Below the pieces are notes generated by a model. The model was not told the DNA's origin. It did no database searches and saw only the letters and a list, made by a program, of their open reading frames with translations. From assembly GCF_026913015.1 (NCBI RefSeq), contig NZ_JAPTYD010000007.1:62001-126000 (forward strand): a stretch of DNA of 64,000 bases, written 5' to 3'. The first letter of the stretch is position 1. Every line of letters starts with the position of its first letter. Origin of the DNA: Paracoccus benzoatiresistens. Its GTDB lineage: Bacteria > Pseudomonadota > Alphaproteobacteria > Rhodobacterales > Rhodobacteraceae. Below are positions 9,861-18,704 of this stretch, piece by piece. The translations under genes and the position numbers were made by a program.

Positions 9861-11282
9861 ATGCGACTGAATACGATCACTGGCCGATTCGCCGCGCTGA
9901 CGATCATCTTCGTGATGTTGGCGGAACTGTTCATCCTGCTTCCTGCCCTGGCCAGCTTTCGGCTCGATTATCTCGAATCGCGCTTGGAGCGGGCGCAGAT
10001 CGCCAGCCTTGCCTTGCTGGCGACCGACGAATCGCTGGCCAGCGACCTGGAATCGGAACTGCTGCAGAATGCCGGGGTCTTCAACGTGGTCCTGCGCCGG
10101 AACGACATCCGCCAGCTTGTCCTGTCCTCGCCCATCCCGGGACCTGTCGCCCAGACCTATGACCTGCGCGAGGACGGCGTGCCGCAGACCATCGGCGATG
10201 CCCTTGGCACCCTGCTGAACCGCCGGAACGAGGTGATCCGCGTCATCGGCTCGCCCGTCAACCAAGCGGGCCAGCTGATCGAGATCACCATGGAAACCGC
10301 GCCGCTGCGGACCGCGATGATCGACTATGGCATCCGCCTGCTGCTGCTTTCGGCGGCTTTCTCGATCCTGACGGCGGTCTTGCTGAACCTGGCCGTGCAG
10401 CGGATGGTGCTGGTGCCGATCCGGCGCGTGATCAGCCACATGGTCTCCTATGCCCAGGCACCCGAGGACCCGCGCCATATCATCACCCCCGATGCCCGGC
10501 TGGTGGAGCTGCGCGATGCCGAAACCGCGATGGAATCGATGCAGAAGACGGTCACGTCCTCGCTGAAGCAACGCGAAAGGATGGCGCAGCTGGGGGAGGC
10601 GGTGGCCAAGATCAGCCACGACCTGCGCAACATCCTGACCACCGCGCAGATCTTCGCGGACCGGCTGGAAGACAGCGGCGATCCCAAGGTCAGGCGCGCG
10701 GCGCCCAAGCTCGTCAACTCGATCAGTCGCGCCGTGAACCTGTGCGAAACCACGCTGGCCTTCGGCAAGGCCGAGGAGCCTGCCCCCACGCTGTCGCGCT
10801 TTCCGCTGGCGCAACTGGCGGCCGAGGTGATCGAGGCCGAGTCGCTGGCCAGCGATGCGGCGGCGAAGGTCGAATTCCTGACCGACATCCCGCCCACCCT
10901 GACCATCCGCGCCGACCGCGACCAGTTGTATCGCGTGCTGGCGAACCTGACGCGGAACGCGCGCCAGGCCATCGAGGGCACCGGCCAGCCCGGCACGGTC
11001 GAGATCGGCGCGGGCGAGACGGACAACGACTGGTGGATCCGCGTGGGCGACACCGGCCCCGGCCTGCCCGAAAAGGCCCGGGAATACCTGTTCAAGCCCT
11101 TTTCGGGCAGTGTGCGCAAGGGTGGCACGGGCTTGGGGCTGACGATCGCGGCCGATCTGGTCCGGGGCCATGGCGGGCGACTGGATCTGGTCCGCAGCGA
11201 TGCCGAGGGAAGCCAGTTCATGATCCATATCCCGCGCGACATCGCGATCCTGCCAGCGCAGCAGGCGGTGGCATCGCGATAA
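9861..11282 (+). CDS. Orphan sensor histidine kinase
   Basis: This is a 473-residue membrane sensor kinase. A first helix (about 9-31), a periplasmic stretch and a second helix (about 154-178) precede a HAMP-like linker. The dimerisation box is KISHDLRN with phospho-acceptor His253. The N box (LANLTRNARQ), G1 (GDTGPGLP) and G2 (GTGLGL) of the ATPase domain are complete. The ATG at 9861 opens on the first membrane helix. No response regulator is adjacent, so its partner and signal are unknown. The gene diverges from rpmH, and tRNA-Arg follows. Confidence 0.9.
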   Translation: MRLNTITGRFAALTIIFVMLAELFILLPALASFRLDYLESRLERAQIASLALLATDESLASDLESELLQNAGVFNVVLRRNDIRQLVLSSPIPGPVAQTYDLREDGVPQTIGDALGTLLNRRNEVIRVIGSPVNQAGQLIEITMETAPLRTAMIDYGIRLLLLSAAFSILTAVLLNLAVQRMVLVPIRRVISHMVSYAQAPEDPRHIITPDARLVELRDAETAMESMQKTVTSSLKQRERMAQLGEAVAKISHDLRNILTTAQIFADRLEDSGDPKVRRAAPKLVNSISRAVNLCETTLAFGKAEEPAPTLSRFPLAQLAAEVIEAESLASDAAAKVEFLTDIPPTLTIRADRDQLYRVLANLTRNARQAIEGTGQPGTVEIGAGETDNDWWIRVGDTGPGLPEKAREYLFKPFSGSVRKGGTGLGLTIAADLVRGHGGRLDLVRSDAEGSQFMIHIPRDIAILPAQQAVASR

Positions 11283-11318
11283 AAACGGAAGCGGCGATGT
11301 TTTTTCGCGAAACCCCCC

Positions 11319-11347
11319 TTGCATCCCCCGGAACAGGCGGATAGATC
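11319..11347 (+). promoter_or_regulatory. Predicted tRNA-Arg promoter
   Basis: TTGCAT (11319-11324) and TAGATC (11342-11347) are separated by 17 bases. Transcription would start about seven bases before the mature tRNA 5' end. Sequence match only. Confidence 0.5.
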
Positions 11348-11360
11348 ACCGCCCTACGAC

Positions 11361-11437
11361 GGACCCGTAGCTCAGCTGGATAGAGCACCAGACTACGAAT
11401 CTGGGGGTCGGGCGTTCGAATCGCTCCGGGTCCGCCA
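11361..11437 (+). tRNA. tRNA-Arg (ACG)
   Basis: This is a 77-base cloverleaf including an encoded CCA end. The acceptor GGACCCG pairs with CGGGTCC, the anticodon stem is CCAGA/TCTGG, and the anticodon is ACG at 11395-11397. It reads CGN arginine codons after A-to-I editing of the first anticodon base. Confidence 0.97.
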
Positions 11438-11496
11438 CCTTTCCTTCTGCATCACATGCTAGACAGACTGCCCTGCGGGGCGGCCCTGCCATGCGG

Positions 11497-11574
11497 TCAG
11501 AAGATGCCGGTCAGATACAGAACAATGATCACGATGACCGGCACGCCCAGCCACCAGGCGACAAGACCCTTCAT
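11497..11574 (-). CDS. 25-residue single-helix membrane peptide
   Basis: This short reading frame starts MKGLVAWWLGVPV and ends LTGIF, and is almost entirely one membrane helix (residues about 5-24) with a positive N-terminus. A near-perfect ribosome site, AGGAGG, lies seven bases upstream of the ATG at 11574. That combination is unlikely by chance and resembles unnamed micro-proteins of Rhodobacterales that I recall only loosely. It stands alone between tRNA-Arg and the Kdo transferase gene. Its function is unknown; small helical peptides of this type often modulate larger membrane complexes. Confidence 0.7.
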   Translation of the reverse strand: MKGLVAWWLGVPVIVIIVLYLTGIF

Positions 11575-11684
11575 GGAAACCTCCTGATATTCCGTGCTTC
11601 TGAAGCCAACGTCAGGTATTCGCCTGGGTTCCGCCGCGCCGGGCGGCCTTCATGCGGCGGCCTGCCTGGGCTATAGCGCTTGCC

Positions 11685-12872
11685 ATGATCTATCGCGCCA
11701 CCGCCGCCATTCTGGAACAGGGACTGCGCCTGCGCGCCATCGGGGGCGGAGAGGCGCTGCGGGACAGGCTTGCGCTGGACGGGATCGCACCGGCCGACAT
11801 CTGGTTTCACGGCGCCTCGGTTGGAGAGCTGACCTCGGCCCGGCCGATCATCGAGGCGCTGGCGCAGACGCACCGGGTGCTGGTGACGGCCAACAGCCTG
11901 ACCGGGCGGGACATGGCGGCGGGGTGGGGAACGACGGCGCGGCTGGCGCCTCTGGACCTGCCGGGCGCCCTGGCGCGCTTCCTGGACCAAGTTCGACCGC
12001 GCTTGCAGGTCACGGTCGAGGGAGAGTTCTGGCCGCTGCGGTCGCGGATGCTGGCCGGTCGCGGCATCCCGCAGGCGGTGATCGGGGCGCGCATGTCGGC
12101 GCGATCCGCGTCGCGCTGGCGGCGGCTGCCCCGCCTGATCGGGCCGGTCCTGCGGCGGCTGACGGTCCTCTCGGCGCAGGATGGCGGCAGCGAGGCGCGG
12201 TTGCGCGCGCTGGGCCTGCCCGACAGCGCCGTCCTTCCCGGGCTGGATCTGAAGCTGCTGACGCCCGCCGGGATCCGGCCGCCCCCGCCTTCGACATCCC
12301 GGGACCGGACGCTGCTGGCCGCCTCGACCCATGAGGGCGAGGAGGAGGCGGTGCTGGACGCCTGGCTGCGGGCGCGCCGTCAATACCCGGACCTGCGGCT
12401 GATCCTGGCGATCCGCCATCCGCGCCGGGGGGAGGAGGTCGCCAACCTGCTGGCCGCCCGCGGGATCGCCTTCGGGCGACGCTCTGCCGGGGGTGACGGG
12501 GGCGAGGTGCTGCTTGCCGATACGCTGGGGGAAATGGATCTCTGGTATGCGGCGGCGGGGCTTTGCTTTGTGGGCGGTTCCCTGACCGACCGGGGCGGCC
12601 ATACGCCCTGGGAGCCTGCCGCCCATGCAAGCGCTATCCTGCACGGCCCCGATATCGGCAACTTCACCGACGCTTATGCAGCCCTTGGCGCGGCGGGTGC
12701 GGCGCTGCGGGTGGATGCCGGGACGCTGGGGGACCACCTGACGCGCCTTGCGAGCGATCCAGCGGAGGCCCGGCGGATGGGGCAAGCGGCGCGGCGGGTG
12801 CTGGACGACCGGGCGGGGGATCCCGCCGCGCTGGTCGGGCGCCTGCGGGAGCTTGCAGGGACGCGGGCCTGA
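11685..12872 (+). CDS. waaA: 3-deoxy-D-manno-octulosonic acid (Kdo) transferase
   Basis: This GT30 enzyme adds Kdo to the lipid A precursor on the cytoplasmic face of the inner membrane. The N-terminal domain has the catalytic motif FHGASVGEL (Glu48) and the EGEFWP motif near residue 112 (ETELWP in enterobacteria). The C-terminal half has the nucleotide-sugar stretch with IRHPRRGEEV and GGSLTDRGGHTPWEPA. The ATG at 11685 (MIYRATA) gives 395 residues, slightly short for the family. The DUF1178 gene follows on the same strand. Confidence 0.88.
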   Translation: MIYRATAAILEQGLRLRAIGGGEALRDRLALDGIAPADIWFHGASVGELTSARPIIEALAQTHRVLVTANSLTGRDMAAGWGTTARLAPLDLPGALARFLDQVRPRLQVTVEGEFWPLRSRMLAGRGIPQAVIGARMSARSASRWRRLPRLIGPVLRRLTVLSAQDGGSEARLRALGLPDSAVLPGLDLKLLTPAGIRPPPPSTSRDRTLLAASTHEGEEEAVLDAWLRARRQYPDLRLILAIRHPRRGEEVANLLAARGIAFGRRSAGGDGGEVLLADTLGEMDLWYAAAGLCFVGGSLTDRGGHTPWEPAAHASAILHGPDIGNFTDAYAALGAAGAALRVDAGTLGDHLTRLASDPAEARRMGQAARRVLDDRAGDPAALVGRLRELAGTRA

Positions 12873-12909
12873 CCCGATATAAGGCAGGAAGGGAAAAGGG
12901 TTCGTATCG

Positions 12910-13317
12910 ATGATCCGCTATGCTTTGCGCTGCGACCAGGGCCATGATTTCGACGGCTGGTTCCGTTCGTCCGAGGCATTCGAGACGATGCGGACGGCCG
13001 GTCATGTCGCCTGCACGCAATGCGGGTCCGTGACGGTGGAAAAGTCGCTGATGGCCCCGGCGGTCGCGGCGGCCCGGCAGGCCGAACCGGCCGTGAATCC
13101 AGTCGAGGCTGCCCTTCAGACCCTGCGCCAGCAGGTCGAGGCGAACAGCGACTATGTCGGCCTGAAATTCGCGGACGAGGCGCGGGCCATGCACGAGGGC
13201 CGCGCCCCCACCCGCGCCATCCACGGCGAGGCGAAGATCGAGGAAGCCCGCAAGCTGATCGAGGACGGGGTGCCCGTGGCGCCCTTGCCCTTCGTTCCGC
13301 GCCAGAAGGCGAACTGA
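12910..13317 (+). CDS. DUF1178 family protein
   Basis: This 135-residue protein opens with the DUF1178 signature: MIRYALRCDQGHDFDGWF, then a CTQCGS pair, giving four zinc-ribbon-like cysteine/histidine positions. The middle is alanine-rich and the C-terminus (IHGEAKIEEARKLIEDGVPVAPLP) is the other conserved block of the family. The function is not known for this family; a metal-binding regulatory role is a guess. It starts 37 bases after the Kdo transferase stop. Confidence 0.88.
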   Translation: MIRYALRCDQGHDFDGWFRSSEAFETMRTAGHVACTQCGSVTVEKSLMAPAVAAARQAEPAVNPVEAALQTLRQQVEANSDYVGLKFADEARAMHEGRAPTRAIHGEAKIEEARKLIEDGVPVAPLPFVPRQKAN

Positions 13318-13417
13318 CCCGTCACAACAAACGCCTCCATCCCCTTTCCGCCCTTGCGGTTTCGACACCCCGCCCATAAAAGCCGCGCCGACAGAAACCC
13401 TTGGCTGGAGGCCCGCG

Positions 13418-14674
13418 ATGCCGCTTCTGGTGATGAAATTCGGCGGCACGTCGGTTGCGGATCTTGACCGCATCAGGAATGCCGCCCTGAAGGTGCAGCG
13501 CGAGGTCGAGCGCGGCTATGACGTGATCGTCATCGTCAGCGCCATGTCCGGCAAGACCAATGAGCTGGTCGGCTGGGTCGAGAAGACCTCGCCCTTGTTC
13601 GATGCGCGGGAATACGATGCCGTGGTCAGTTCGGGCGAGAACGTGACGGCCGGCCTGATGGCGCTGACGCTGCAGGAAATGGGCGTGCCCGCGCGCAGCT
13701 GGCAGGGCTGGCAGGTGCCGATCAACACGACCGCCGCCCATTCTGCCGCGCGCTTCGTGGACATTCCGCGGGCCAATATCGACCAGAAGTTCGCCGAAGG
13801 CTTCAAGGTCGCCGTTGTGGCGGGCTTCCAGGGGCTTGGCCCCGACGGACGGATCACGACATTGGGCCGGGGCGGGTCGGACACGACCGCCGTGGCCTTC
13901 GCGGCCGCCTTCAATGCGGAACGCTGCGACATCTATACCGACGTGGACGGCGTCTATACGACCGACCCGCGCATCACCAGCAAGGCGCGCAAGCTGGAAA
14001 AGATCGCCTTCGAGGAGATGCTGGAATTGGCATCCCTGGGCGCGAAGGTCCTGCAAACCCGGTCGGTGGAACTTGCCATGCGCTACAAGGTGCGGTTGCG
14101 CGTGCTATCCTCGTTCGAGGATACGGACGAGAATTCCGGCACCCTGATCTGCGATGAGGAAGAAATCATGGAATCGAAAGTCGTCAACGGCGTCGCCTCC
14201 TCGCGGGAGGAGGCCAAGATCACCCTGGTCACGGTCGAGGACAGGCCCGGCATCTCGGCCTCCATCTTCGCGCCCCTGGCCGATGCCGGCGTCAACGTGG
14301 ACATGATCGTCCAGAACATTTCCGAAAAGGACTACGAGGATCATCCCGGTTCGGTGACCGACATGACCTTCTCGGTTCCGATCAACCAGGTCGAGCGTGC
14401 CAAGCGCGCGATGGAGGAGGCCAAGGCCGCCGGCACCATCGCCTATGACGAGCTGGTCGTCGATACCGAAGTCGCCAAGGTGTCGGTCGTGGGCATCGGC
14501 ATGCGCAGCCATACGGGCGTCGCCGCCAGGATGTTCAAGGCGCTTGCCGATGAAAACGTCAACATCAAGGTCATCTCAACCAGCGAGATCAAGATTTCGG
14601 TGCTGATCGACCGCAAATATATGGAACTGGCCGTGCAGGCGCTGCATGATGCCTTTGGCCTGGAAGCGGCCTGA
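13418..14674 (+). CDS. lysC: Aspartate kinase
   Basis: LysC phosphorylates aspartate, the first step towards lysine, threonine and methionine. The kinase signature KFGGTSV lies at residues 7-13, and the substrate part has GRGGSDTTAVAFAAAF near residue 150. Two ACT domains (about 262-340 and 345-415) provide feedback binding sites. At 418 residues it is the monofunctional type without homoserine dehydrogenase. It has a strong GGAGG about nine bases upstream. ptsP follows 60 bases later. Confidence 0.97.
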   Translation: MPLLVMKFGGTSVADLDRIRNAALKVQREVERGYDVIVIVSAMSGKTNELVGWVEKTSPLFDAREYDAVVSSGENVTAGLMALTLQEMGVPARSWQGWQVPINTTAAHSAARFVDIPRANIDQKFAEGFKVAVVAGFQGLGPDGRITTLGRGGSDTTAVAFAAAFNAERCDIYTDVDGVYTTDPRITSKARKLEKIAFEEMLELASLGAKVLQTRSVELAMRYKVRLRVLSSFEDTDENSGTLICDEEEIMESKVVNGVASSREEAKITLVTVEDRPGISASIFAPLADAGVNVDMIVQNISEKDYEDHPGSVTDMTFSVPINQVERAKRAMEEAKAAGTIAYDELVVDTEVAKVSVVGIGMRSHTGVAARMFKALADENVNIKVISTSEIKISVLIDRKYMELAVQALHDAFGLEAA

Positions 14675-14734
14675 CACGACCCGGCAGCTTGTCCCAAGGG
14701 CAACTGCGGGCTTTCGAAGCAAGGCGGGCCGGCG

Positions 14735-16981
14735 ATGCAAGACCGCAAGGACAGCGACTCTCGCAAGTTGCTGCAACGGTTGAAGGGAATTCTGGCTGCC
14801 CCCGGCGGCGGCCAGGACCGACTTGACGAGATCACCCATCATATCGCCGATTCGATGGGCACGGATGTCTGCTCGATCTATCTGTTCCGCGACGCCAACA
14901 CGCTGGAGTTGTGCGCGACCGAGGGCCTGCGCCCCGAATCCGTCCATCGCACGCGGCTGCGCCTGGGCGAGGGGCTGGTTGGCCGCGTGGCCCGCACCGG
15001 GCGGCATGTGAACACCGCCGATGCCCCTTCCGAACCCGGCTTCCGCTTCATGCCCGAAACCGGCGAGGAGGTGTTCCCCTCGTTTTTGGGCGTGCCGATC
15101 CAGCGGGTCGGCGAACGGCTGGGCGTGCTGGTTGTCCAGTGCCGCGAGGCGCGGCTGTTTTCCGAAGACGAGATCTATGGCCTCGAGGTCGTGGCCATGG
15201 TGCTGGCCGAGATGACCGAGCTTGGCGCCTTCCAGGGCAGCCAGGCCGACGGCCTGCCGCCTGCGCACCGCTTTCCGCTGATGATCCGCGGCGGCACCGC
15301 CCAGGAGGGCGCGGCCGAGGGGCGGGTCTGGCTGCACGAGGCCCGCGTCGTCGTCACGAACCCGGTGGGCGACGATCCCGACCGTGAACTCGCCCGCCTG
15401 CACGAGGGTGTCGAGATGCTGCGCAGCACCGTCGATACGATGGTAGCCGCCGCCGACATGGGAGGCGACGGCGAACATGCCGCGGTTCTGGAAACCTATC
15501 GCATGTTCGCCCATTCCCGCAGCTGGCTGAAGCGGATGGAGGAAGACATCCGCCTGGGCCTCTCGGCGGAGGCTGCGGTGGAAAAGGAACAGTCCGCCGC
15601 CCGCGCGCGCCTGGAAATGGCCTCCGATCCATACCTGCGCGACCGGCTGCATGACCTGGACGATCTATCGAACCGGCTTTTGCGGATCCTGACGGGGCAG
15701 GGGGCCGATACCGGGGCCGAGATGCCCGACAACCCCATCCTTGTGGCGCGCAACATCGGGCCCGCCGAATTGCTGGAATACGGCCGCCGCCTGAAGGGCG
15801 TGGTGCTGGAGGAAGGCAGCGTCGGCAGCCATGCCGCCATCGTCGCCCGGGCCTTGGCCATCCCGCTGGTGATCCATGCCGCGCGCATCACGTCCGAGGC
15901 GCTGAATGGCGACACGATCCTGATCGATGGCGACCAGGGCATTGTCCACCTGCGTCCCGAGGAAAGCGTCTACAAGGCCTTCCTGGACAAGATCGCCATG
16001 CAGGCCGAGGCGCAGAACCGTTATGCCAGCCTGCGCAGCCTGCCCGCGACCGGCACCTGCGGCACGACGGTCCAGCTTTACATGAATGCGGGCCTGATGG
16101 CCGACCTGCCGTCGCTGGCCGGATCCGGGGCTGAGGGCGTTGGCCTGTTCCGCACCGAATTGCAGTTCCTGATCCGCACCCATGTCCCGCGCCGCGCAGA
16201 GCTGGCCGAGCTGTACCGCCGCGTGATGGACAACGCGCAGGGCAAGCCGGTGATGTTCCGCACGCTGGACATCGGGTCCGACAAGGTCCTGCCCTACATG
16301 AAGCCGCAGGACGAACCCAACCCTGCTATGGGCTGGCGCGCGATCCGCGTGGGCCTGGACAAGCGCGGCATCCTGCGGATGCAGTTGCAGGCGCTGATCC
16401 GCGCGTCGGTCGGGCGGCCGCTGCATGTGATGTTCCCCTTCATCTCGGACATCAGCGAATACGAGGCCGCCTATCGCATCCTGATGCAGGAACTGTCGCG
16501 CGAACAGCGCGCGGGGCATCCGATGCCCTCGGACATCCGGGTGGGCGCCATGCTGGAAACTCCGTCCCTGGCCTTCGCGCCCAAGAAGTTCTTCGAGATG
16601 TGCGATTTCATCTCGATCGGCGGCAACGACCTCAAGCAGTTCTTCTTCGCCGCCGACCGGGAAAACGAACGCGTGCGCCGCCGCTACGACACGCTGAATT
16701 CGTCCTTCCTGCTGCTGCTGCGCCAGATCGTCGCGCGCTGCGAGGAGGCTCGCGTTCCCTTGTCCTTCTGCGGCGAGGATGCCGGCCGCCCGGTCGAGGC
16801 GCTGACCTTCGCTGCCCTGGGGATCCAGCGGCTGTCGATGCGCCCGGCCTCCATCGGGCCGGTCAAGCACCTGATCCGGCGCGTCTCGATCACGGGCCTG
16901 CGCCAGGTCATCGACGAGGGCCTGGATTCAGGCCTGCCGAACCTGCGCCAACCGGTGACGGAATGGCTGGCAAGCCAATAG
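14735..16981 (+). CDS. ptsP: PTS-Ntr enzyme I (PtsP)
   Basis: This is the nitrogen-branch enzyme I, which takes phosphate from PEP and passes it to NPr (PtsO) and EIIA-Ntr (PtsN). An N-terminal GAF domain (about residues 15-165) senses small molecules in this family, an enzyme I N-terminal helical part follows, and the phospho-histidine is His366 in GSVGSHAAIVARA. The C-terminal PEP barrel (about 430-700) has the GVGLFRTE, FRTLDIGSDK and GNDLKQF motifs and a conserved Cys in SFCGEDAG. Its 748 residues are normal. Its partners are not in the window. Upstream lysC is a frequent neighbour in this group. Confidence 0.95.
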   Translation: MQDRKDSDSRKLLQRLKGILAAPGGGQDRLDEITHHIADSMGTDVCSIYLFRDANTLELCATEGLRPESVHRTRLRLGEGLVGRVARTGRHVNTADAPSEPGFRFMPETGEEVFPSFLGVPIQRVGERLGVLVVQCREARLFSEDEIYGLEVVAMVLAEMTELGAFQGSQADGLPPAHRFPLMIRGGTAQEGAAEGRVWLHEARVVVTNPVGDDPDRELARLHEGVEMLRSTVDTMVAAADMGGDGEHAAVLETYRMFAHSRSWLKRMEEDIRLGLSAEAAVEKEQSAARARLEMASDPYLRDRLHDLDDLSNRLLRILTGQGADTGAEMPDNPILVARNIGPAELLEYGRRLKGVVLEEGSVGSHAAIVARALAIPLVIHAARITSEALNGDTILIDGDQGIVHLRPEESVYKAFLDKIAMQAEAQNRYASLRSLPATGTCGTTVQLYMNAGLMADLPSLAGSGAEGVGLFRTELQFLIRTHVPRRAELAELYRRVMDNAQGKPVMFRTLDIGSDKVLPYMKPQDEPNPAMGWRAIRVGLDKRGILRMQLQALIRASVGRPLHVMFPFISDISEYEAAYRILMQELSREQRAGHPMPSDIRVGAMLETPSLAFAPKKFFEMCDFISIGGNDLKQFFFAADRENERVRRRYDTLNSSFLLLLRQIVARCEEARVPLSFCGEDAGRPVEALTFAALGIQRLSMRPASIGPVKHLIRRVSITGLRQVIDEGLDSGLPNLRQPVTEWLASQ

Positions 16982-17068
16982 GCGGAAAGCCGCGAAAACG
17001 GGCAGCAGGCCGTCACGGAGCCCGCCGATCGGCCTCTTTCCGGGGAAATAGGGCTTTCGGCTTGCGCC

Positions 17069-17097
17069 TTGCTGCGGCACAGGACCACCCTTATAGT
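17069..17097 (+). promoter_or_regulatory. Predicted opgGHC promoter
   Basis: TTGCTG (17069-17074) and TATAGT (17092-17097) are separated by exactly 17 bases; the -10 matches five of six consensus positions. The start would fall near 17104, about 23 bases before the opgG ATG. No other gene lies between, so this is the best candidate promoter for the three-gene operon. Confidence 0.6.
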
Positions 17098-17126
17098 GTA
17101 ACGGTTTTTGGCAACCATCACCTGAT

Positions 17127-18704
17127 ATGAAGCGCCGTCAATTTCTCAACGCAGCCACCGCCCTGGCCGCCGGAGGCTCGTTTGCCGCCGTGCCTGCGCA
17201 GGCGCAGACCGCACCGGCCGAAACCGCACCCGGCGATGGCGGGGGCAACAATCCCCCGGCGCCCGCCCCCACCGTCTTCGGCTTCGAGGAGGTTGCCTCG
17301 CTGGCCGCCGAACGCGCGACGCGCGTCTACGAGCAGCCGGTGGCCGATCTGGTCGGCAGCTTTGCCAACCTGTCCTACGACCAGTATCGCGCGATCCGCT
17401 TTCGCCGCGACCGCGACCCCTTTGCGGGCAATCCCCGCTTCGGCATGGATCTGCTGTCGCCGGGCTCGATCTTCTACGAGCCGGTCAACATCAGTGTGGT
17501 CCGCGACGGCGTGCCGCACCGGCTGGAATTCGATCCGTCGATGCTGGAATTCGACCCCTCGCAGTTCCCCAACGGCGCGGATCTGCAGAACAAGGGAGAG
17601 ATGGGCTGGTCGGGCTTCCGCCTGCGGACGGTCCTGAACCGGCCCGGCGTTCTTGACGAATTCCTGGTCTTCCAGGGCGCGACCTATTTCCGCGCCGTTG
17701 CGCGCGGCACGATCTATGGCCTGTCGGCGCGCGGCCTTGCCATCAAGACCGGCAGCCCGGATGGCGAGGAATTCCCGCTGTTCACCGATTTCTGGATTCA
17801 GGACCCTTCGGACGGGTCGGACTGGGTCCGCATCTATGCGCTTCTGGACAGCAAGTCGGTCGCGGGCGCCTATCAGTTCGACGTCAATCCCGGCGCGGTG
17901 TCGATGATCCGCGTGCGCGTCGCGCTGTTCCCGCGCATCGATCTGCAGAACACCGGGCTTGCGCCCCTGACCTCGATGTTCTGGTTCAGCCCCGCCAGCC
18001 GGCGCGAGGTGGACGATTACCGCCCGGCCGTCCATGACAGCGACGGCTTGCAGATGCACACCGGCGCGGGGCAGGCGCTGTGGCGGACGCTCGGCGCGCA
18101 CAAGACGCTGCAGATCTCGTCCTTCGTGGACAACAATCCGCGCGGCTTCGGCCTGATCCAGCGCAAGCGCGACTTTGCCGATTACGAGGACCCCGAGGCC
18201 CTGTATCACCTGCGCCCCTCGGCCTGGATCCAGCCCGAGGAAAACTGGGGCGAGGGCGAGGTGCGCCTGGTCGAGATCCCGGTCGAGAACGAGTTCAACG
18301 ACAACATCGTCACCTGCTGGGTCCCCAAGGAACCGCTGGCCCGCGACAAGCGCCACGAATTCCGCTATCGGCTGGCCTTTTCGCCGCTGCCCGCCAACGA
18401 CCTGCCATTGGCCAAGGTCGTGCAGGCCCGGTCAGGGCGGTCGGTCAATTCAAAGACGACCCGCAGCGTCATCGTCGATTTCGACCTGTCCCTGTTTGCC
18501 GAAGCGCTGCCCGAATCCAGGGTCACGACCTCGGGCGGCACCATCGCCCATGCCTATCTGAAGCCGCTGCCCGCGCAGGGCGTGCTGCGCCTGGCCTTCG
18601 AATTCGATCCGGGCGACGCCACTTTGGCGGAACTGCAGGCCGTGCTGATCAGTCCCGAAGGCGTTGCGCAAAGCGAAACCTGGCTGGCCCGCTGGACCGC
18701 ATGA
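17127..18704 (+). CDS. opgG: Periplasmic glucan biosynthesis protein OpgG
   Basis: OpgG acts in the periplasm on osmoregulated glucans, shaping the glucose backbone made by OpgH. A signal peptide with a twin-arginine-like start (MKRRQFLNAATALAAGG) and an AxA cleavage region ends near residue 26. The mature part is the beta-sandwich OpgG/D domain (VFGFEEVASLAAERA near residue 51, then SMFWFSPASRREVDDYRPAVHDSDG). Its 525 residues are typical. The stop overlaps the opgH start, so the genes are coupled. OpgD is the closest alternative, but the link to opgH favours OpgG. Confidence 0.93.
   Translation: MKRRQFLNAATALAAGGSFAAVPAQAQTAPAETAPGDGGGNNPPAPAPTVFGFEEVASLAAERATRVYEQPVADLVGSFANLSYDQYRAIRFRRDRDPFAGNPRFGMDLLSPGSIFYEPVNISVVRDGVPHRLEFDPSMLEFDPSQFPNGADLQNKGEMGWSGFRLRTVLNRPGVLDEFLVFQGATYFRAVARGTIYGLSARGLAIKTGSPDGEEFPLFTDFWIQDPSDGSDWVRIYALLDSKSVAGAYQFDVNPGAVSMIRVRVALFPRIDLQNTGLAPLTSMFWFSPASRREVDDYRPAVHDSDGLQMHTGAGQALWRTLGAHKTLQISSFVDNNPRGFGLIQRKRDFADYEDPEALYHLRPSAWIQPEENWGEGEVRLVEIPVENEFNDNIVTCWVPKEPLARDKRHEFRYRLAFSPLPANDLPLAKVVQARSGRSVNSKTTRSVIVDFDLSLFAEALPESRVTTSGGTIAHAYLKPLPAQGVLRLAFEFDPGDATLAELQAVLISPEGVAQSETWLARWTA

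Noticed and set aside
9720..11324. A 534-codon minus-strand frame opposite the sensor kinase
   Set aside because: Its composition is that of an antisense shadow, and the plus strand encodes all kinase motifs.
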